Source: Deltaproteobacteria bacterium
Lineage (GTDB): Bacteria > Myxococcota > Polyangia > Polyangiales > B10-G4
Assembly: GCA_019312705.1 (NCBI GenBank)
Contig: JAFDCW010000265.1
Location: 1-10,777, forward strand
Direction of reading: 5' to 3'
DNA: 10,777 nucleotides
Shown: piece after piece, positions 7,467 through 10,777 of the stretch
Numbering within the stretch: position 1 is the stretch's first letter
Layout of the letters: every line of letters begins with the position of its first letter
The notes under the pieces: generated by a model
Database searches by the model: none
What the model saw: only the letters and a program-made list of their open reading frames with translations
What the model was told of the DNA's origin: nothing
Position numbers and translations under genes: made by a program

Positions 7467-8549
7467 TCAGTCCGAGCCGAGGAACTTCTTCATTTCGGCG
7501 AGTTCGCGAGCGACCCACTCGGCTTTGGGGTCGTCCTCGCCGTCCATGTCGTACTTCTTGCCGAGCAGGTGCTGGCCGGCAGGGTAGTGACGACGCTCGA
7601 CGAGGCACTCGATGCACTCGTCGAAGTCCGCGAAGTGGGGGAGATTGCCGACGATGGTGTCGAGGCCAGCGACGTCGCCCTTGGAGCTGGCTTCGACGAC
7701 GTTGCCGAAGAGCTCGCGCTTCTGCTTGTCGAGGTCCTGATCCCAGGCGCGGTAGTGCTTCATCTTGGCGTCGACCGACGACGCGACATCCTTGACGAAC
7801 TTCGGGTAAACGGCGAGGCCGGCCTGGTGGTAGGCGGTCCAGTACTCCTCCGCGGCCTTCAGGTAGGCCCAGTGGTCGTAGGCGGTCGGATGCCGCTTCT
7901 TGTCGAACTCGGCCTTGGCGTTGCGCTCGGCGAGCCAGTGGTTCCAGCTCTGCTCTTGGGCGAGGGCGTGAGCCCCGAGGCCACGATAGAAGAGCGCCGA
8001 TGCCGCGCCGGGCAGCACGTTGTTGATCGCCGCACAACTGCCGCACTTTTGCGGCCCCCCGCTGTCGAGGTTCTCAACCTGCATGGGTGAGCCGCACTGG
8101 GAGCAGGGCACTCCCTGGGCCATCTCCTGGTCGGCGAGGGTCCGGAGGCGCCGGGCCCAATCGGCGTTCTTCTTCATCTCGATCGTGTAGCGATGCAGCT
8201 CGAGGTCGTCGATCAGCTTCGTATACTTGTCGCACATCGCATCGCGGGCGTTGTGGATCGCCTCCCAGTCGGCGCTCGAGAGGTCGTCGTCTTCGCCGAT
8301 CTCGTCGGTCTCTTGGTCGATTTTTTCCCAGGCGTCGCTGACCTTTGTCGATAGCCCGTGGAAGCGGGCCTGAAGGGCCGCGAAGGCGGCTCCCATCGGA
8401 CCGTGATCCATCGCGTGCTGAGCGATCAATTGGTCGAGGCCCGCGTCGGCCTCGGCGATCACGGCCTGGACGCGCCCGTCCACTTTGCCGAGAAACCCGT
8501 CCCACTTCTGGACGAGGGCGTTCATGTTGTTCTGTACGTCGGCTCCCAT
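7467..8549 (-). CDS. Uncharacterised helical protein with central zinc ribbon
   Basis: A 360-aa protein that I do not recognise. The first 140 residues are mostly predicted helix, rich in Ala, Asp, Glu, Lys and Leu (for example KWDGFLGKVDGRVQAVIAEAD), with an acidic patch EIGEDDDL at about 83-90. A zinc-ribbon-like motif follows: CSQC (Cys149, Cys152) and CGSC (Cys169, Cys172), separated by 16 residues. The C-terminal half is again helical, rich in Trp, Tyr and His, and includes a second Cys pair CIEC (312, 315). No signal peptide or membrane span is seen, so it should be cytoplasmic. The ATG at 8549 has a strong ribosome binding site, AGGAGG, six bases upstream. It lies 36 nt after the 188-aa zinc-ribbon gene and 7 nt before the NRPS start. 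A structural or scaffold role is possible but is only a guess. Confidence 0.88.
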   Translation of the reverse strand: MGADVQNNMNALVQKWDGFLGKVDGRVQAVIAEADAGLDQLIAQHAMDHGPMGAAFAALQARFHGLSTKVSDAWEKIDQETDEIGEDDDLSSADWEAIHNARDAMCDKYTKLIDDLELHRYTIEMKKNADWARRLRTLADQEMAQGVPCSQCGSPMQVENLDSGGPQKCGSCAAINNVLPGAASALFYRGLGAHALAQEQSWNHWLAERNAKAEFDKKRHPTAYDHWAYLKAAEEYWTAYHQAGLAVYPKFVKDVASSVDAKMKHYRAWDQDLDKQKRELFGNVVEASSKGDVAGLDTIVGNLPHFADFDECIECLVERRHYPAGQHLLGKKYDMDGEDDPKAEWVARELAEMKKFLGSD

Positions 8550-8555
8550 TTCTCG

Positions 8556-8561
8556 CCTCCT
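8556..8561 (-). promoter_or_regulatory. Ribosome binding site of the 360-aa gene
   Basis: AGGAGG on the minus strand (plus CCTCCT), six bases before the ATG at 8549. It is the strongest Shine-Dalgarno sequence in the window and fixes that start. Confidence 0.85.
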
Positions 8562-8579
8562 CTGGCCGTCTCGGGCCTT

Positions 8580-8594
8580 GCCCTTCTAAAGGGC
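8580..8594 (-). repeat. Small perfect hairpin at the end of the 188-aa gene
   Basis: GCCCTTCTAAAGGGC is a perfect 6-bp stem with a 3-nt loop. The loop bases CTA are the TAG stop codon of the 188-aa gene read on the minus strand. No T-run follows, so it is not a standard terminator; it could affect coupling or mRNA stability, or be chance. Confidence 0.35.
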
Positions 8595-9152
8595 GCTCCC
8601 GCAAAAGGGGCACTCGGTGTCGGTCTTCGACAGCTTCGGCGCCCCACAGTTCTTGCACTTGAAGGCCACGGCGGAGGACTTCTCCCACTTCTTCGCCGGG
8701 GCGTTTGCGTCGTGATGCTTGAGCACGTTGCCAAACATGCCGCCGACCCGCGCCGGAAGAACGGCGCCTCGGTAGGCGACGTCGAGTTCCCCCTGAACGC
8801 GGTCGACGAGGCGCAGCAGGCGATCGTGCAGCACCCTGAGGTCGGGCGGGTCGTCGATGATGTCGACGTCGACGCGCCTGGTCTCGCGCCGGGTCCATAC
8901 ACAGAGGCTTCGGACCACCTCCTTGAACTCGATCAAGGTGGCCCCCCGGGTGGGGCGTTGGTGGTCACGGACCCCCTGACGGTCCACGTCGCTTATCGGC
9001 GACACCCCGTAGTGAACGCGGAGGGCGTCCCACGCTGGGTTCGACCCCGCCGGCTCTTCGACCCCGTAGGCGGTGTCGAAGATTTGCGTGATGCCGTCAC
9101 GCAGCGTGACGTGCAGGTATTCCACCTGCTTCCGGCGTTCGGACGTCCCCAC
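8586..9152 (-). CDS. Uncharacterised protein with C-terminal zinc ribbon
   Basis: A 188-aa protein with no recognised family. Most of it is a mixed alpha/beta region with charged stretches (for example RRVDVDIIDDPPDLRVLHDRLLRLVDRVQGELD, residues 93-123, seen in two blocks). The last 25 residues hold a clear zinc ribbon: CKNC (Cys166, Cys169) and CPFC (Cys181, Cys184), ending GSAL. No signal peptide or membrane span is visible. The start is probably GTG at 9152, 14 nt after the stop of the 339-aa gene; an in-frame GTG nine codons in is an alternative, and neither has a strong ribosome site, which suggests coupled translation. The 360-aa gene follows 36 nt downstream and also carries a zinc ribbon, so the two proteins may share a nucleic-acid or protein-binding mode. 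That link is inferred. Confidence 0.82.
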   Translation of the reverse strand: MGTSERRKQVEYLHVTLRDGITQIFDTAYGVEEPAGSNPAWDALRVHYGVSPISDVDRQGVRDHQRPTRGATLIEFKEVVRSLCVWTRRETRRVDVDIIDDPPDLRVLHDRLLRLVDRVQGELDVAYRGAVLPARVGGMFGNVLKHHDANAPAKKWEKSSAVAFKCKNCGAPKLSKTDTECPFCGSAL

Positions 9153-9166
9153 CTTTCAGCCTACCG

Positions 9167-10186
9167 TCAGAGGCTGAGGTCGTCATCCATGCCCGCGCCC
9201 TGGTACTTGGCGAGGTAGTGGTCGTGGAGCTCGGAGTACTTGCGGGTGAGGGCGACGTCGACGCCCATCTTCGGCGACCAGTAGCCAGCCCACGCGCCGT
9301 AGGTCCCCGCGTCGATTTCGAAGACACTCGAGAGCTGGGCATTCACGTCGAGGCCCTGGGCCGACCAGGCCTCCTGGGCGGTCATCACCTCGACAAAACG
9401 GTCAAAGGAGACCGGCTCGGCGCCGCCGGCGTCCACGCCCTTGGCGCCGGTGAAGGCTGCGCCGAACTTGGTGGCGATGGCACCGGTGACGTCACCCTGC
9501 ATCTTCGCCTGCCAGCCGGCGTTGACCGCGTCCCACTTCGCGCTGTCCATGCCGTGCTGGCCGAGGATCTCCGTGACCTGCGCCGGCGTGCCATTCGCGC
9601 CGAGGCCCGAGAGGCCGGCCGCGGCTGCGGCCCACACGTCCACCGAGACGCCTTCGACCGGCTCGAGAAGCGTCGGGTCGGCCGCCGCCGCCGCCGCCTG
9701 GGCGTTCTGCATCATGCCCATGCGCGCCTCCATCATGGCGTTCTGGAGCTGGTCGTCGATGATCACCGTCTTGTCACCGTCGTCGTCGACGCCGAGGCGA
9801 GACCACTTGCCGGTAACGTAGGCGTTCACCAACTGGAAGTGGTCGTGGCTGTCGTAGCCGAGGGCCTGGGCGCCCTGGTCGGCTGTCTCGCCCTTGCCTT
9901 GGGCGTCTTCGATCATGAACTGGTGAGTCCAAACCTGCTTCGGGTCCTGCCAGTCCATGCCATTGAGGTTCAAGCCGCCGCCCTCAACGCGCGCGATCAT
10001 CTCCTGAATGTTCCGGAACTCCTCGTCCGCGTAGTCCTCTTCTTCTTCCGGCTCCGAGCCGCTGGCGCTGGCTCCGGGGGACGCAGCTGCGCCGCCGCCG
10101 GCCGGAAGGGAGGCCGCCGGGGCATCCGATCCGCCGCCGAAGAGCCCCGTGATGAACCTGATGATCGCTTGGATGAGTGCGCCCAT
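9167..10186 (-). CDS. Uncharacterised acidic repeat protein with hydrophobic N-terminal helix
   Basis: A 339-aa protein of no family I recognise, first gene of the probable operon. It starts with MGALIQAIIRFITGLFGGG, a short hydrophobic or amphipathic helix that could insert in or lie on a membrane. A low-complexity Gly/Ala/Ser/Pro linker (20-45) and an acidic stretch EPEEEEDYADEE (45-56) follow. The rest contains three related blocks with cores at 111-132, 213-233 and 291-311. They share the pattern hydrophobic-Asp-Ser/Ala, an aromatic, then V/W-x-A/G, a Trp or Val, and Lys-Met/Trp, for example DSAKWDAVNAGWQAKM and DAGTYGAWAGYWSPKM. An Ala run lies at 164-169. There are no Cys residues. The ATG at 10186 is chosen because AGGGGA lies six bases upstream. 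The open frame extends to 10366, but that would overlap the divergent dioxygenase start. A structural or membrane-associated role is a guess. Confidence 0.85.
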   Translation of the reverse strand: MGALIQAIIRFITGLFGGGSDAPAASLPAGGGAAASPGASASGSEPEEEEDYADEEFRNIQEMIARVEGGGLNLNGMDWQDPKQVWTHQFMIEDAQGKGETADQGAQALGYDSHDHFQLVNAYVTGKWSRLGVDDDGDKTVIIDDQLQNAMMEARMGMMQNAQAAAAAADPTLLEPVEGVSVDVWAAAAAGLSGLGANGTPAQVTEILGQHGMDSAKWDAVNAGWQAKMQGDVTGAIATKFGAAFTGAKGVDAGGAEPVSFDRFVEVMTAQEAWSAQGLDVNAQLSSVFEIDAGTYGAWAGYWSPKMGVDVALTRKYSELHDHYLAKYQGAGMDDDLSL

Positions 10187-10357
10187 GGTCGTTCCCCTAT
10201 CTCCCTTGATTCTCGCCCCGCGTCCCGGACGGGAGCAAAGGCGGCCGGAAGGTACCACAGGGTCGGCGGTCAGAGATCCGCTCAAAAGGCCCCTCGACGG
10301 GCACCTCCGTGAGGTCGCTCGCTGCCGACCGGGGCCAGCAGGCGGACACTGGCGCCC
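10187..10357. promoter_or_regulatory. Divergent intergenic region between the operon and the dioxygenase gene
   Basis: These 171 bp are the only sizeable non-coding stretch in the window and should hold the promoters of both the four-gene operon (minus) and the dioxygenase gene (plus). I see no convincing -35/-10 pair or operator. The location is the only argument. Confidence 0.5.
10193..10198 (-). promoter_or_regulatory. Ribosome binding site of the 339-aa gene
   Basis: AGGGGA on the minus strand (plus TCCCCT), six bases before the ATG at 10186. It decides this start over longer readings of the same frame. Confidence 0.75.
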
Positions 10358-10777
10358 ATGGCACAAAAGCCGACCAACTATTGGGACTACCTACGCCTCG
10401 AGGAGCTGCAGGGCCTGCAAGGGGGCCTCGACCGGGATGACAGCGCCCTGACCAACGACGAGGTCCTCTTCATCGTGGTGCACCAGGTCGACGAGCTGTG
10501 GTTCAAGCTCGCGATCCGGGAGCTGGTCTCGGTGCGCGATCTCTTCCGGAAGGTGCCAGTGCCGGAGCAGTCACTCGCAAGCGCGGTGCGGGGCGTACGA
10601 CGCCTCGAGTTGCTCTTTCAGCAGATCGGCGGACAGTTCGCCCTGATGGAGACGATGACCACCCGCGACTACCTGGGCTTTCGTGACAAGCTCAGCCCGG
10701 CGAGCGGTTTCCAGTCGGCCCAGCTCAGGGAGGTGGAGATTCTCTTCGGCCTCGGCGACGAGGAGCGGGTCCCCCTC
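10358..10777 (+). CDS. kynA: Tryptophan 2,3-dioxygenase, 5' part (cut by window edge)
   Basis: The first 140 codons of a heme-dependent tryptophan 2,3-dioxygenase, which converts L-tryptophan to N-formylkynurenine, the first step of the kynurenine pathway. Typical family sequences are present: NYWDYLRLEELQGLQGG near the N-terminus, DEVLFIVVHQVDELWFK with the active-site His42, SQF-like QIGGQFALMETMTTRDYL, and the signature DKLSPASGFQSAQLRE (LSPASGFQS at 112-120). The start is the ATG at 10358; the upstream GGCGGA is only a weak ribosome site. The C-terminal half, including the proximal heme His, lies beyond the window. The gene is divergent from the operon. Other kynurenine-pathway genes may follow but are not visible. 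Confidence 0.96.
   Translation, partial: MAQKPTNYWDYLRLEELQGLQGGLDRDDSALTNDEVLFIVVHQVDELWFKLAIRELVSVRDLFRKVPVPEQSLASAVRGVRRLELLFQQIGGQFALMETMTTRDYLGFRDKLSPASGFQSAQLREVEILFGLGDEERVPL

Noticed and set aside
8358..9218. Plus-strand open frame (286 aa) opposite the two zinc-ribbon genes
   Set aside because: It spans the junction of two well-supported minus genes, has no recognisable domain and no ribosome site; a GC-rich shadow.
9218..10312. Long plus-strand open frame (364 aa) opposite the 339-aa gene
   Set aside because: It mirrors the codon structure of the minus-strand gene in GC-rich DNA; its translation is rich in Arg, Gly, Val and His with no motif, and the minus gene has a ribosome site and internal repeats.
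10187..10366. N-terminal extension of the 339-aa protein to 10366
   Set aside because: It would overlap the dioxygenase start, gives an Arg/Pro-rich unnatural leader, and the AGGGGA site supports the ATG at 10186.
1..10777. CRISPR array, tRNA, rRNA, insertion sequence or phage genes
   Set aside because: No regularly spaced repeats, cloverleaf-like sequence, transposase motif or terminal inverted repeats were seen by eye.

Overview
The window is GC-rich, densely coded DNA from a chromosome that most resembles a myxobacterium-like bacterium (Myxococcota or a related deltaproteobacterial group). That placement is an inference. It rests on a eukaryote-like Ser/Thr kinase with a single membrane span, many short-spaced divergent and convergent genes, predicted lipoproteins, and a non-ribosomal peptide synthetase (NRPS) beside uncharacterised proteins. 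No rRNA, tRNA, CRISPR array, transposase or phage gene was seen.

Left part (1-3461): an unidentified lipoprotein gene (minus, cut by the left edge) is divergent from a membrane Ser/Thr protein kinase (plus, 387/408-1709). The kinase converges on an alpha/beta-hydrolase esterase with a lipoprotein-like leader (minus, 1724-2551). The esterase is divergent from a YfeX-type dye-decolorizing peroxidase (plus, 2580-3461). Both divergent pairs have almost no space between starts, so their promoters must lie inside coding sequence or the true starts lie further in.

Central and right part (3529-10186, minus): four genes in one direction with gaps of 14, 36 and 7 nt form a probable operon. In transcription order they are a 339-aa acidic repeat protein with a hydrophobic N-terminal helix, a 188-aa protein ending in a zinc ribbon, a 360-aa helical protein with a central zinc ribbon, and a one-module NRPS (C-A-PCP-TE). 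I do not recognise the first three. They are the best candidate here for an undescribed system. The NRPS reading frame is broken twice. One break looks like a single missing C in a short C run. The other looks like a small deletion, about 10 codons, at a microhomology inside the condensation domain. Its thioesterase has Cys in place of the usual nucleophilic Ser.

Right edge (10358-10777, plus): the 5' part of a tryptophan 2,3-dioxygenase gene, divergent from the operon across a 171-bp intergenic region.

How the genes might work together: the NRPS would condense a donor made elsewhere with one activated amino acid (the pocket suggests a basic residue, weakly) and release it through the TE. 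Whether the three upstream proteins act with the NRPS or are only co-transcribed cannot be decided from this window.
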